In this document: positions 7,114 through 15,653 of the stretch, piece after piece | Layout: every line of letters starts with the position of its first letter | Position numbering within the stretch: the first letter of the stretch is position 1 | Assembly (NCBI GenBank): GCA_050248995.1 | Contig: JBFWRI010000018.1 | Coordinates: 1-36,553 of the forward strand | Length of the DNA stretch: 36,553 nucleotides | Direction of reading: 5' to 3' | Source: JBFWRI01 sp050248995 | GTDB taxonomy: Bacteria > Pseudomonadota > Alphaproteobacteria > JAIXQD01 | The notes under the pieces: model-generated | Told to the model about the DNA's origin: nothing | What the model saw: the letters and a program-made list of their open reading frames with translations, nothing else | Database searches by the model: none | Position numbers and translations under genes: made by a program

Positions 7114-7553
7114 TGGGCAGCGTCGTTCACATCTTCACCGACGGTGCGTGCAGTGGCAATCCCGGCCCGGGCGGGTGGGGCGCCGTGCTGCGTTATGGCG
7201 ACGTGGAAAAAGAACTGAGCGGCGGCGAACCGCAAACCACCAACAACCGCATGGAACTGATGGCCGCTATTGCCGCGCTGGAAGCGCTGAAGCGCCCGAC
7301 GGAAGTGGTGCTGACCACCGATAGCGAATACGTGCGCAAGGGCATTACCGAATGGATAGCCGGCTGGCAGGCGCGCGGCTGGAAGGGTGCTGACAAAAAG
7401 CCCATCAAGAACGTCGACTTATGGGAACGCCTGCTGGCGGCCGAAAAGCCGCATCAGGTGCGCTGGGTCTGGGTGAAAGGCCACGCCGGGCACCCGGAAA
7501 ACGAACGGGCCGATGAGCTGGCCCGCAAAGCGATTCCGAATTTAGCTATTTAG
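7113..7553 (+). CDS. rnhA: Ribonuclease HI
   Basis: The enzyme cuts the RNA strand of RNA-DNA hybrids, removing primers and R-loops. The 146 residues carry all four metal-binding acids at the same numbers as in E. coli: D10 (IFTDGACSGNPGPGGWG), E48 (NNRMELMAA), D70 (LTTDSEYV) and D134 (NERADELA), plus H124 in the flexible GHAGHPEN loop. The basic handle region (WQARGWKGADKKPIKN) is present. The ATG overlaps the methyltransferase stop by one base. Its last 8 nt overlap the convergent thiol-transporter gene. Confidence 0.97.
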   Translation: MGSVVHIFTDGACSGNPGPGGWGAVLRYGDVEKELSGGEPQTTNNRMELMAAIAALEALKRPTEVVLTTDSEYVRKGITEWIAGWQARGWKGADKKPIKNVDLWERLLAAEKPHQVRWVWVKGHAGHPENERADELARKAIPNLAI

Positions 7554-9516
7554 CCTTACTTAGCGCGTCAATCACGGCGTCGAATGTCAGCAGTTCGGGC
7601 AGGATGATGCCCTGCGGTGCGCCGGGGCCGAACACGATGTTGAACGGGATGCCGAAGCGCCCGTATTTTTCCAGATACTGTTGAATAGCCGGGTTGGGCC
7701 GGGTCCAGTCACCGCGCATCAGGTAAACGTTCTCGGCTTTCAGCGTGCCAAGTGTCGGTTCCTGATTCAAGACCACGCGCTTATTGACCTTGCATGTCAG
7801 GCACCAGTCGGCGGTCAGGTCGATGAACACAACTTTGCCCTGCGCCACAAGCCCGGGCACGGATTCAGGTATGAACAGGTTCCATTCCAGTTCTTCGTGT
7901 TGCTCGGCAACATTGCCAAGCGGGTTGTCCGCCGTGTGCATCGACAGGACCCAGCCCAGCCATGCAGCAGTGGCCAGCAGCGCAATGCCCAGCACGATCT
8001 TTAGTTTATGCATCCAGGCGCCGGGCTTGGGCAGGCGCTGCGCCAGTGCCGGAAACAGCGCCACCAGCAGGTAGGGCAGGGCAAGTCCAAGGCCCAGCGC
8101 CGTAAAGATGGACGCGATTTCAAGCGCGCCGCGCGCCAGCGCAAAGCCGACGGCAGTGCCGACAAATGGCGCCGTGCAAGGGGTGGCCAGCAGCGTTGCA
8201 AACACGCCAGTGAAGAATTCCTTGGCGTACGAGTAGTCGGCGCTCGGGCCGCCGAACATATTCTGGATAAAACGCGGCGCGCGGAACTCGAACAGGCCGA
8301 ACATGTTGGCCGCGAACACAAGGATAAGCGCGATCATCGCAATCAGGAACGCGGGCTGCTGGAACTGGATGCCCCAGCCCAGTGCCATGCCGCCAGTCTT
8401 CAGGCCGATGGTGACACCAGCCAGAATCCAGAAGGAAACAAGAATGCCCAACACGCTGGCAAGGAATCCGCGGCGGATGCGTGCTGCTGTTTCCCCCGCA
8501 TGGTTAATGACGGTCAGCAGCTTCAGCGACAATACCGGCAGTACACACGGCATCAGGTTCAGGATAAGACCGCCCAGAATGGCGAACAGCAGGATCGTCA
8601 GCAGGCCGGGGATTTCCGGCAAGTCACCGGCTGCGGCGGGTTCAGGGGCTTGTTCAGCGGCGGGGACTGTGGCTGTGCCAACGCTGGCCTTCAGCTCGAC
8701 CGCACGTGGTGTACCAAGGAAGGTGAATGTCAGTTCCTGCCCGTTGACTTGGGATGCATCGGCCGGGTTTTCAAATGGCGACGTGAAGATCGAGCCTGTA
8801 TCCGTGCGGGCAACGGTGGCCGCCATCAGCATGATGCCGTTCGGCGCTTCCACCAGAACATCGGTGAAGTTCCACATAGGTGGATGCACGATGTCCATAA
8901 CGAGGGCGCCGTCCTGAGTGCGAATGATGGTCGGGTAAATGGCATCTCCGATCTGGATGCCCTCATATATGTCGGTGTTTCCGGGATAAAGCGAATCGTA
9001 GTTCAACGGCAACTGGTCGAAGGCAATCTTCCATTGGGCCATATCAACAGTTGGCTCTGCCGTTCCGGCGGGCAGTGCCAGTGCAACAGGAGCCTGCGCC
9101 GCGATGCATATCTCGTGACACATGACGATATGAACAACGCCCTTCAGGCTGATCGGCTTGCCTGGTTCTTTCAGGGTCACATTCAACGGAAAGGTGACAT
9201 TGTCATTATAGCCATAGACCTCAAGGCCCATGCTTTTCATGCGCATGGGGGCCGGATACTGGATAGCGACGGCTGAGACGTTTTCCTGTTCGTCCAGCAC
9301 AAGATTAGGCGGCAGGCCGGCGGCGCCCGGGTTGCGCCAGTATGTATGCCATCCCTGCGGTAAAACAACTTCAAGCGCCAGCGGCACAACATGCATGTCG
9401 CCCACGGCGGTGTGCGGGCTGTAAAGGCGTGCATTCAACGCGGGTTGATCCTGCGCTGCAGCAGGAAAAGTGAAAAAGGCCAACAGAATGAGGAAGATAA
9501 TGCGCATTCTTTTCAT
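7546..9516 (-). CDS. ScsB/DsbD-type thiol:disulfide interchange protein
   Basis: This inner-membrane protein would pass electrons from cytoplasmic thioredoxin to periplasmic proteins. The 656 residues comprise a signal peptide (1-21, ending AAAQ), a long periplasmic N-terminal region with GWHTYWRNPGAAGLPP and the pair C133/C137 (MCHEIC), an eight-helix membrane domain with C324 (LMPCVLP) and C447 (ATPCTAP), and a C-terminal thioredoxin domain with C572/C575 in TADWCLTCK. Three cysteine pairs in three modules match DsbD, while the N-terminal module is that of ScsB, the suppressor-of-copper-sensitivity type. No scsC or scsD is adjacent. ATG at 9516 or 9507 could start it. Confidence 0.92.
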   Translation of the reverse strand: MKRMRIIFLILLAFFTFPAAAQDQPALNARLYSPHTAVGDMHVVPLALEVVLPQGWHTYWRNPGAAGLPPNLVLDEQENVSAVAIQYPAPMRMKSMGLEVYGYNDNVTFPLNVTLKEPGKPISLKGVVHIVMCHEICIAAQAPVALALPAGTAEPTVDMAQWKIAFDQLPLNYDSLYPGNTDIYEGIQIGDAIYPTIIRTQDGALVMDIVHPPMWNFTDVLVEAPNGIMLMAATVARTDTGSIFTSPFENPADASQVNGQELTFTFLGTPRAVELKASVGTATVPAAEQAPEPAAAGDLPEIPGLLTILLFAILGGLILNLMPCVLPVLSLKLLTVINHAGETAARIRRGFLASVLGILVSFWILAGVTIGLKTGGMALGWGIQFQQPAFLIAMIALILVFAANMFGLFEFRAPRFIQNMFGGPSADYSYAKEFFTGVFATLLATPCTAPFVGTAVGFALARGALEIASIFTALGLGLALPYLLVALFPALAQRLPKPGAWMHKLKIVLGIALLATAAWLGWVLSMHTADNPLGNVAEQHEELEWNLFIPESVPGLVAQGKVVFIDLTADWCLTCKVNKRVVLNQEPTLGTLKAENVYLMRGDWTRPNPAIQQYLEKYGRFGIPFNIVFGPGAPQGIILPELLTFDAVIDALSKAK

Positions 9517-9551
9517 CTTGTGCGGAAACCCACTTATGGCAAGTTAATTTC

Positions 9552-10133
9552 GTGAGTTTATTGCCAAAATTTCATGCCCCGACGTCGTTGGCCGGACAAT
9601 TACTGGTTGCTCTGCCAACCATGCCGGACCCGCGTTTTACGCGTGCGGTTATCTATATCGTCAGTCACGGCCTTGAGGGGACGATGGGTCTGATGCTCAA
9701 TCGTCTGCAGGCGAATATGAGTTTTGGCGACCTTCTGTCGCAGCTGGATATCCCGCTGACCGAAAATGCCCCCGCCCTGCATGTTCATTACGGCGGTCCC
9801 GTCGAATCAGGCCGTGGCTTTGTCCTGCATAGTGATGAATTCATACGCGACGGCACCATGCGCCTTGATGACGGGCTGGCCATGACGGCCACGGTCGATA
9901 TCCTGCGCTCGATTGCCATGGGACAGGGCCCGGCGCGCGCGCTGCTGGCGCTGGGCTACGCCGGGTGGCAGCCGGGCCAGCTGGAAACCGAACTACAGGG
10001 TAATGGCTGGCTGACCGTGCCGGCCAATCCCGACCTGATTTTCGATACCGAGCTTGATACGAAGTGGGACTGTGCTATTGCCGCGCTTGGCATCTCGCCC
10101 GCCGCCCTGTCTGTCACAACCGGCCGCGCGTAA
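9552..10133 (+). CDS. YqgE/AlgH family protein (DUF179)
   Basis: The 193-residue soluble protein has the opening SLAGQLLVALPTMPDPRFTRAVI, then the family motifs GTMGLMLNR, VHYGGPV and ALGYAGWQPGQLE. The YqgE/AlgH family is widespread and without a proven biochemical role. Start is GTG at 9552 (MSLLPKF); the only nearby upstream ATG runs into a stop after three codons. No ribosome site is obvious, so the start is less sure than the identity. A gap of 14 nt separates it from the BPL_N-like gene, and the three genes up to pyruvate kinase look like one transcript. It is divergent from the ScsB-like gene, 35 nt apart. Confidence 0.92.
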   Translation: MSLLPKFHAPTSLAGQLLVALPTMPDPRFTRAVIYIVSHGLEGTMGLMLNRLQANMSFGDLLSQLDIPLTENAPALHVHYGGPVESGRGFVLHSDEFIRDGTMRLDDGLAMTATVDILRSIAMGQGPARALLALGYAGWQPGQLETELQGNGWLTVPANPDLIFDTELDTKWDCAIAALGISPAALSVTTGRA

Positions 10134-10147
10134 GTTTTAGAATTATC

Positions 10148-10924
10148 ATGAAGAACACTATCTACATTTATTCTGGTAACGGCGCGTCACCCACATCAGT
10201 TGCCCGTGCCAAAGAAACGCTTGCCCGTCTCGTGCCCGACTATGCTGTCCGCGATCTGGATGCTGAATCCCTTTTGCGCGGCGACTGGCGCAAAGATGCG
10301 GCGCTGCTGGTGTTCTCGGGCGGTGAAACCAAGATATGGCGCAAAGAACTGGGTCGCCGCGGGCAGGATATCATCCGCAATGCTGTTCGTGACGGTCTTT
10401 CGTATATCGGTTTCTGTGCCGGCGGCTACTTTGCCGCCAGCCAGACAATTTTTGACAATCGCTCGGACGAACCTGAATACCTCAATCCTTTTGGTCTCGG
10501 CTTTTTTAATGGCCTCGCTATTGGCCCTGTGTGGGGCAAGTATTCATATAAGTCGCGCCGCCATGCGCGTGCCGCCCGTACGCTGTGGCGCGACAGCGGA
10601 GCCGTGTTTCCGCTTTATTATAATGGCGGCTGTTACTTCGAGCCGCGCGCAGGTGAATCATGGCCGTCAAATGTGACGGTGCTGGCGACATATGTTGACT
10701 TCGAATCCAAAGCGGCAGCGCTTGGCATTCGTTACGGAAAGGGCCGGATTATTTTGTGGGGCATGCATCCCGAATTCTCGTGTACGTCGCATGATGCAAC
10801 CGATATCCATATCCGCGATTTCCTGCCGCAGTTAACACAAGCCGAGCCTATGCGCATAAGCGTCATGGATGATTCGTTAACCTACCTGGGTTTAAAAACA
10901 ATCCAGCAACCCAAGGTCGCCTGA
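10148..10924 (+). CDS. BPL_N-domain (class I glutamine amidotransferase-like) protein
   Basis: The 258-residue protein fits the BPL_N family, named for the N-terminal part of eukaryotic biotin-protein ligase. The fold is that of class I glutamine amidotransferases: IYSGNGAS at the start, LLVFSGGE, the nucleophile elbow C90 in GFCAGGYFAA, and a histidine-glutamate pair in WGMHPEFS near residue 228. Whether it has amidase activity is unknown; the ligase domain itself is absent. The ATG at 10148 was chosen because the longer frame from 10064 runs inside yqgE. The last base of its stop is the first base of the pyruvate kinase ATG (TGATG), which implies coupled translation. Confidence 0.8.
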   Translation: MKNTIYIYSGNGASPTSVARAKETLARLVPDYAVRDLDAESLLRGDWRKDAALLVFSGGETKIWRKELGRRGQDIIRNAVRDGLSYIGFCAGGYFAASQTIFDNRSDEPEYLNPFGLGFFNGLAIGPVWGKYSYKSRRHARAARTLWRDSGAVFPLYYNGGCYFEPRAGESWPSNVTVLATYVDFESKAAALGIRYGKGRIILWGMHPEFSCTSHDATDIHIRDFLPQLTQAEPMRISVMDDSLTYLGLKTIQQPKVA

Positions 10925-12348
10925 TGCCGTTGATTCACCGCACACACAACACCAAGATCGTCGCCACGCTGGGGCCGGCATCATCGATGCCTGACAAGCT
11001 GCGCCAGATTTTTGAGGCGGGTGTTGACGTGTTCCGTTTAAACTTCAGCCATGCCGACGCCAATGATCATCGACCGCGGGTCGAGGCCATCCGTGCGCTG
11101 GAAAAAGAATATAATCACCCGGTCTGTATATTTGGCGATCTGCAGGGGCCGAAGCTGCGCATTGGCACCTTCGGCGCCGAGCGCATCGATGTGAAGGTCG
11201 ATCAGGTGTTCGTGCTGGATCAGGACCCGACGCCCGGCGATACCACGCGCGTGTGCCTGCCACACCCCGAGATTTTTGCGGCGGTCCGTCCCGGCGCGAT
11301 GCTGCTGCTGGACGACGGCAATGTGCGCCTGCAGGTTGATGAGGTAACGCCTGAACGTATTGTCACGACGGTGAAGGCGGGTTACCGCCTCAGCAATCGC
11401 AAGGGCGTGAATGTGCCGGGCACCGTGCTGCCGATCAGTGCGCTGACGGATAAAGACCGCACCGACCTGGAAGGGGCGCTTGGCCTTGGGGTCGACTGGA
11501 TCGCGTTATCGTTTGTGCAGCGCCCGGAAGATGTTATCGAGGCCAAGAAGCTTATCAATGGCCGCGCCGGTGTGATTGCGAAAATCGAGAAGCCGCAGGC
11601 GCTGGACAGATTATATGACATCATTCAGGAAGCGGATGCCATCATGGTGGCGCGCGGCGACCTTGGTGTCGAACTTCCGCCCGAAAAAGTACCCAGTGCA
11701 CAAAAGCGTATCGTGCGCATGGCACGCGAGGAAGGTCGCCCGGTGATCGTCGCCACCCAGATGCTGGAAAGCATGGTGCAGAATTCAACCCCGACGCGCG
11801 CCGAAGCGTCCGATGTCGCGACTGCGATTTTCGAAGGCACGGATGCGATCATGCTGTCGGCTGAAACTGCTGTCGGCAAGCACCCGGTTGAAGCCGTGCA
11901 GATGATGGGCCGCATCGCGAACGAGATCGAACATGATCCGCTGTACCGCAAGATCGTGCAGGCGCAGCAGGGTGAATTCGAACATTCAGTGTCGGCCGCT
12001 ATCCCGGCGGCAGCGCGGCAGGTGGCTGATATTGTCGACGCTGCTGCGATTGTGACATTCACAACTTCAGGCAAGACCACGTTGCGGGTCGCACGCGAAC
12101 GCCCTCTGCGCCCTGTTGTATGCCTGACGGCCGATATCCGCACCGCGCGGCGTATGATGCTGGCCTATGGCGTGCGTGGCATTCATACCGAAGATATTCA
12201 CCGCTTCTCGGAAATGAGCCTGCGCGCCGTGGCGCTGGTGAAGGAACACGATCTGGCTAAAGTCGGTGACAAGGTGGCGATTACTGCCGGTGTGCCGTTT
12301 GCACAGGCGGGTTCAACGAATATCCTGCATATCGCGACGGTTGAATAA
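10924..12348 (+). CDS. pyk: Pyruvate kinase
   Basis: The enzyme turns phosphoenolpyruvate and ADP into pyruvate and ATP, the last step of glycolysis. The 474 residues have the N-terminal TKIVATLGPASS, VFRLNFSHAD, the substrate loop FGDLQGPKLRIG, the signature IAKIEKPQALDRL, the metal/substrate site ADAIMVARGDLGVELPPEKVP, and ATQMLESM and SAETAVGKHPVEAV. The B domain lies at about 70-165 and the C-terminal allosteric-type domain from about 345. AAGG stands about 7 nt upstream inside the preceding gene, whose stop it overlaps by one base. The last 68 nt overlap the convergent MnmC oxidoreductase gene. Confidence 0.97.
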   Translation: MPLIHRTHNTKIVATLGPASSMPDKLRQIFEAGVDVFRLNFSHADANDHRPRVEAIRALEKEYNHPVCIFGDLQGPKLRIGTFGAERIDVKVDQVFVLDQDPTPGDTTRVCLPHPEIFAAVRPGAMLLLDDGNVRLQVDEVTPERIVTTVKAGYRLSNRKGVNVPGTVLPISALTDKDRTDLEGALGLGVDWIALSFVQRPEDVIEAKKLINGRAGVIAKIEKPQALDRLYDIIQEADAIMVARGDLGVELPPEKVPSAQKRIVRMAREEGRPVIVATQMLESMVQNSTPTRAEASDVATAIFEGTDAIMLSAETAVGKHPVEAVQMMGRIANEIEHDPLYRKIVQAQQGEFEHSVSAAIPAAARQVADIVDAAAIVTFTTSGKTTLRVARERPLRPVVCLTADIRTARRMMLAYGVRGIHTEDIHRFSEMSLRAVALVKEHDLAKVGDKVAITAGVPFAQAGSTNILHIATVE

Positions 12349-13258
12349 TCACTGCGACATCCAGTGGCAGCGGGCATGGTAATCCCAGAATTTCTGATGC
12401 AATCATTTCGCCCAGCAGCGGCGCCGTGGTAAAGCCGCGCGCGCCCAGCGCACCCAGCACATAAACATTGTCCTTCCAGCGTCCGGCCAGCGGCAGGCGA
12501 TCCGGCACAGCGGCGCGAATGCCGGTACGTGCGTTCGTATCGGCGGCGTCAAGGCCGGTTAGTTTTTTCAGATTATCTTTGTTGTGTTGCGATGCCTCAG
12601 CCGTCACAGGTGGCAGCGTATGCGGGTCGGCCCAGCGGTCGTGTGTGGCGCCGAACACGATGTTGTCGTTCATCGGTACGGCATAGCTTTCGGCCATCTG
12701 CGCCGCTGCGGCACCCGTTGCCCAGTCCACCTGTCCGGCGCGGTATGACAAAGGCAGGGCAGCAAAATCGCCCAACAAGCGCCCGGCGCAAATGACTGCC
12801 GCACCAAAACCAGCGGGCAGCGTTTCAATATTCTGGTTCAGGCGTACACCGCAACCCTGCAGCAGGCTTGTAATCGTGGTGCGCGGGTCAATAACACCGC
12901 CACGCTCATGGAAAAGCCGGCCGCTGTGCTCTGAAAGCCAGTCGGCAGGCAATGGCGGGTCTGCCATAAGTCTTTGTTGTTTGTCGGCATCATATGAAGA
13001 ATCCCACACGCCTTGTGTGGTGAAAGCGTCCAGCGCTTCATAAAAGCCGACAGCATAAATGAACGCAGCGCGGTGCAAGTGGGCAATGGGTGTTTCGCCC
13101 AGATCTAATCTTGGCATCACCAGCGCGGCCGGATTTCCGCTGGCCTCATGCGCTATCGTGCTGCCCCGTTCAAAAACCGTAACGCTAGCGCCATAGCGCT
13201 GCAGGGCGCTGGCAACGCAAGCCCCGGCGATACCTGATCCGATGATGGCAACTTTCAT
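12281..13258 (-). CDS. tRNA 5-carboxymethylaminomethyl-2-thiouridine FAD oxidoreductase (MnmC C-terminal half as a separate gene)
   Basis: The 325-residue flavoprotein begins VAIIGSGIAGACVASAL, the FAD-binding Rossmann motif, and has SGNPAALVMPRLDLGETP and the C-terminal GALGARGFTTAPLLGEMIASEI. These match the oxidoreductase half of E. coli MnmC, which converts cmnm5s2U to nm5s2U at tRNA position 34. In E. coli it is fused behind the methyltransferase; here it has its own ATG at 13258, overlapping the MnmD stop by ATGA. The last 25 or so residues lie past the usual domain end and overlap pyk on the other strand by 68 nt. The frame is open upstream to 13429, but that part is MnmD in another frame. 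Confidence 0.88.
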   Translation of the reverse strand: MKVAIIGSGIAGACVASALQRYGASVTVFERGSTIAHEASGNPAALVMPRLDLGETPIAHLHRAAFIYAVGFYEALDAFTTQGVWDSSYDADKQQRLMADPPLPADWLSEHSGRLFHERGGVIDPRTTITSLLQGCGVRLNQNIETLPAGFGAAVICAGRLLGDFAALPLSYRAGQVDWATGAAAAQMAESYAVPMNDNIVFGATHDRWADPHTLPPVTAEASQHNKDNLKKLTGLDAADTNARTGIRAAVPDRLPLAGRWKDNVYVLGALGARGFTTAPLLGEMIASEILGLPCPLPLDVAVIIQPSRYAGYSLNPPVQTAHRQ

Positions 13259-13965
13259 GACATGACCGCCACCAGGCGCTCGCGCTTGCTGCCAAAGCCT
13301 GGTTCCTTGCTGACCGTGAAGCCAATCGCCTGCAAAGCGCGCCGCACATCGCCGGCAACGGTATAGGTGCCAAGCCGTGTGCCGGTATGTGACAGGCGCT
13401 TGATATGTGTCCATAATCCTTCGGCCCACATCGCGCCGTTCTTGGCGGGGGCAAAACCGTCAAGGAACCATGCGTCAACCTGCGCATGCAGCTGGGGCAG
13501 GGTTGTCGCGATATCATCCAGGAATAACGTCAGTGTTATGCGGGCATCGGGGAATATCAGGCGTTGCGGACCGCGCACATTTGCCGGCCAGCGCGCCAGC
13601 AGTTGCGCGGCATAGGGCGCTAGTTCCGGCCAGTGGGCGAAGGCGCGCCCGGCATCGCCTTTTGTCAGGGGCGCGAATTCAGTGGATACATAATGCAGCC
13701 AGCCTTGTGCATTTGATTGTTGCCACAGCTGCCATGTGGCCAGAAAATTCAGGCCCGTGCCAAAGCCAAGCTCGGCAATCGTGAAGTGCTTGGTATTTTG
13801 CCATTCGGCGGGCAGGTTGCAGCCACCCAGAAACACAGTACGCGTTTCGGCCAACCCATCAGTCGCAGAAAAATAGACATCACCGAACGCACGGCTGCGT
13901 GGCAGGCCGTCATCGCCCCAATCAAGTTCGGCAGTTGGTAAAAGAACAGGGGCCGTGACAGGCAC
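13255..13965 (-). CDS. mnmD: tRNA (mnm5s2U34)-methyltransferase MnmD (MnmC N-terminal half as a separate gene)
   Basis: The 236-residue SAM methyltransferase makes mnm5s2U from nm5s2U in the tRNA wobble base. It has the family start LDWGDDGLPRSRAFGDVYFS, VFLGGCNLPAEW, the SAM loop AELGFGTGLNFLATW, the catalytic-region motif WFLDGFAPAKNGAMW and the end GFGSKRERLVAVM. The translation starts at GTG 13963-13965, 8 nt after the rpmJ stop, with no strong ribosome site. It ends in the 4-nt ATGA overlap with the oxidoreductase gene, so the pair can act as a two-subunit MnmC. Confidence 0.92.
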   Translation of the reverse strand: MPVTAPVLLPTAELDWGDDGLPRSRAFGDVYFSATDGLAETRTVFLGGCNLPAEWQNTKHFTIAELGFGTGLNFLATWQLWQQSNAQGWLHYVSTEFAPLTKGDAGRAFAHWPELAPYAAQLLARWPANVRGPQRLIFPDARITLTLFLDDIATTLPQLHAQVDAWFLDGFAPAKNGAMWAEGLWTHIKRLSHTGTRLGTYTVAGDVRRALQAIGFTVSKEPGFGSKRERLVAVMS

Positions 13966-13973
13966 GGCTGTGC

Positions 13974-14099
13974 TTAGCCCTGACGCGCTTTGTAGCGCGG
14001 GTTGGACTTGTTGATGATGTACATCCGGCCCTTGCGACGGACGACCTTGTTGTTCTTGTCGCGCTTCTTGGCGCCCTTCAGCGAGTTCACAATCTTCAT
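13974..14099 (-). CDS. rpmJ: 50S ribosomal protein L36 (zinc-free form)
   Basis: The 41-residue protein reads MKIVNSLKGAKKRDKNNKVV at its start and ends NPRYKARQG, the longer L36 form found in many alphaproteobacteria. It has no cysteine, so it belongs to the paralogue without the zinc ribbon. AGGTGT precedes the ATG at 14099. It sits outside the large ribosomal operons, directly before mnmD, which links a ribosomal protein and a tRNA-modification pair on one strand. Confidence 0.96.
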   Translation of the reverse strand: MKIVNSLKGAKKRDKNNKVVRRKGRMYIINKSNPRYKARQG

Positions 14100-14201
14100 A
14101 ACGACACCTGATTCCTTAAGTCGGCGTTTTCTAAGGGATTTGGGGGCTAAAGTCAAATAATATGCGGCAACGCCTTCAAAAGAGCTGAAAAACCGCCCAT
14201 T

Positions 14202-14969
14202 ATGGCCGCCATGTACCTGTCGTCCGCCGATATCGGCCTGTTTAAAAACGCCTTTTCCTTCTGGGCTGGAACCTATTTTCTTGCGGGCGTTGCTGCAGCT
14301 CTGGCCATACGCTGGCTGCATGACAGCGGTGTTTTCCGCCGCCGCATCCAGGACCGCTGGCCCGATCATTCCCACAGTTTTGATGACGCCCTGCGTGCTC
14401 TGCGGTCTGTTACCATCTTTGCCATTGTCGCAGCTGTGGCCAGCCATATGGTTATGATCGGGACGATTGATTATAAACCGGCAACTTTTGAAAGCGCCCC
14501 GTGGCAGCATATCGGGCACTTTGTGTTGCTATGGGTCGGTCACGATACCTATTTCTATTGGCTGCATCGTGCCATGCACCACCCCAGGCTGATCAGCATA
14601 CTTCATTCAAAGCATCATGAGTCCCATACACCTATGGCTTTGTCGGCGTTCAGCTTTACGGCGACAGAAGCCTTTTTGCAGGCAATCTTCTTCCTGCTGT
14701 GGGCATGGGCCATCCCGGCCAGCCTTGATATTATGGACGCGTTCCTGCTGCTGATGATCGCTTCCAGCCTTTTGGGCCATTGCGGTATGGAGTTCTATCC
14801 TCGGTGGCTACGCCGCATCGACATCTTTAATACGGCAGCCAACCACGATTTTCATCATCGTGGCGGGGTGAACAGTAATTTTGGCCTGTATTTCACATTC
14901 TGGGACAAGCTGATGGGAACATACGTCCAGCGCATGCCCGAAGAATACCAACAAAAAACCCCGGACTAG
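14202..14969 (+). CDS. Sterol desaturase/fatty acid hydroxylase superfamily membrane protein
   Basis: The 255-residue integral membrane protein has about five hydrophobic segments and the histidine clusters of the di-iron hydroxylase superfamily: HDTYFYWLHRAMHH (about 114-127), HSKHHESHTP (about 134-143) and NHDFHHRG (about 212-219). The iron-ligand pattern HxxxH, HxxHH, HxxHH is complete, so it is probably active as an oxygenase on a lipid, but the lipid cannot be told. A terminator overlaps its stop codon. No lipid-biosynthesis neighbours are seen. Confidence 0.9.
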   Translation: MAAMYLSSADIGLFKNAFSFWAGTYFLAGVAAALAIRWLHDSGVFRRRIQDRWPDHSHSFDDALRALRSVTIFAIVAAVASHMVMIGTIDYKPATFESAPWQHIGHFVLLWVGHDTYFYWLHRAMHHPRLISILHSKHHESHTPMALSAFSFTATEAFLQAIFFLLWAWAIPASLDIMDAFLLLMIASSLLGHCGMEFYPRWLRRIDIFNTAANHDFHHRGGVNSNFGLYFTFWDKLMGTYVQRMPEEYQQKTPD

Positions 14970-14980
14970 ACCGGGGTTTT
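14955..14980 (+). terminator. Rho-independent terminator overlapping the desaturase stop codon
   Basis: AAAACCCCGG (14955-14964), loop ACTAGA containing the TAG stop, CCGGGGTTTT (14971-14980). It is symmetric enough to work for the minus-strand gene ending at 15001 as well. Confidence 0.9.
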
Positions 14981-15000
14981 CTGACCAACTGGAAGATAAA

Positions 15001-15204
15001 TCAGGTTCGCCGTCGTCGGCGGGCTCCCCCGCCACCCCCGCCAAGACCGGGGCCGAAGTGTGCGGTTACGGCTACAGCGGCTGCCGGGCGGGCTGCAACG
15101 CCAAGAACACGATCAATAGCCACCTGGATGGCCGGACGCAGATCAGCCAGCTTTTGGATGACTTCCCGGGCGACTTGTTTGAAGGTCTCTACGATATTTG
15201 TCAT
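15001..15204 (-). CDS. Small protein with Gly6/Arg5 tail, unknown function
   Basis: The 67-residue protein has an N-terminal amphipathic helical part (TNIVETFKQVAREVIQKLADL), an alanine/valine-rich middle (about 36-48) and an odd end in which a run of glycines leads into a run of five arginines. AGGAG is 6 nt before the ATG at 15204, which is strong support for translation. It lies 22 nt after the 133-residue gene on the same strand and probably shares its transcript. I recognise no family. The basic tail could bind nucleic acid or an acidic membrane surface; this is a guess from composition. Confidence 0.65.
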   Translation of the reverse strand: MTNIVETFKQVAREVIQKLADLRPAIQVAIDRVLGVAARPAAAVAVTAHFGPGLGGGGGGARRRRRT

Positions 15205-15226
15205 CTTATCTCCTAACCTTAAAAAC

Positions 15227-15628
15227 CTAATGTATCTCTTTGTGACGGCTGAAAAACTCATCCATGTTCTGTAAAAGCTTCTGCGTTTCGAACAGGCTGC
15301 CAATCAGCACATCGGCGTTATGAACTCCCGCCTGCTGGGCGGCGGCAAGGCGGCGCGGTAACTGGCCATCCTTTGAATAGACAGGGATGTCGCCATCCAT
15401 AATCCGGTCGATCAGCTCGCGAACCCACAGTTCGTAAATGGTGCGGCGATGGTCGGCCACAGCCGGGTTCGGGTCGTTCAGGAACTTGTGGTCCAGCATC
15501 CCGTAGTGGAAGGCTTCCCAGTCGATAATCTTGCCCTGGGTCTGCGGGCCGAGACGCTCCCGAAGCAGGGCAGCAGGCAGGGCCTGTGGCCGGAAGCTGG
15601 TGCGCTGAAGATTGGTTTTCGTTTCCAT
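15227..15628 (-). CDS. Hypothetical protein (133 aa)
   Basis: A soluble, charged, probably helical protein with no signal peptide or membrane segment. Distinct stretches are GKIIDWEAFHYGMLDHKFLN, HRRTIYELWVRELIDRIMDG and a C-terminal helix ETQKLLQNMDEFFSRHKEIH. AGGGG lies about 7 nt before the ATG at 15628. It is followed at 22 nt by the Gly/Arg-tailed small gene, and lies downstream of the MarR-type regulator on the same strand, 119 nt away, with the palindrome CCCTATAGGG in between. I do not recognise the family. Confidence 0.7.
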   Translation of the reverse strand: METKTNLQRTSFRPQALPAALLRERLGPQTQGKIIDWEAFHYGMLDHKFLNDPNPAVADHRRTIYELWVRELIDRIMDGDIPVYSKDGQLPRRLAAAQQAGVHNADVLIGSLFETQKLLQNMDEFFSRHKEIH

Positions 15629-15653
15629 CCCTGTAACCCCTAAAATTCAAAAG

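Noticed and set aside
8008..9276. 422-codon open frame on the plus strand opposite the ScsB-like gene
   Set aside because: It is antisense to a gene with all family motifs, its translation is rich in Gln, Arg and His with no domain, and such frames are common in GC-rich DNA.
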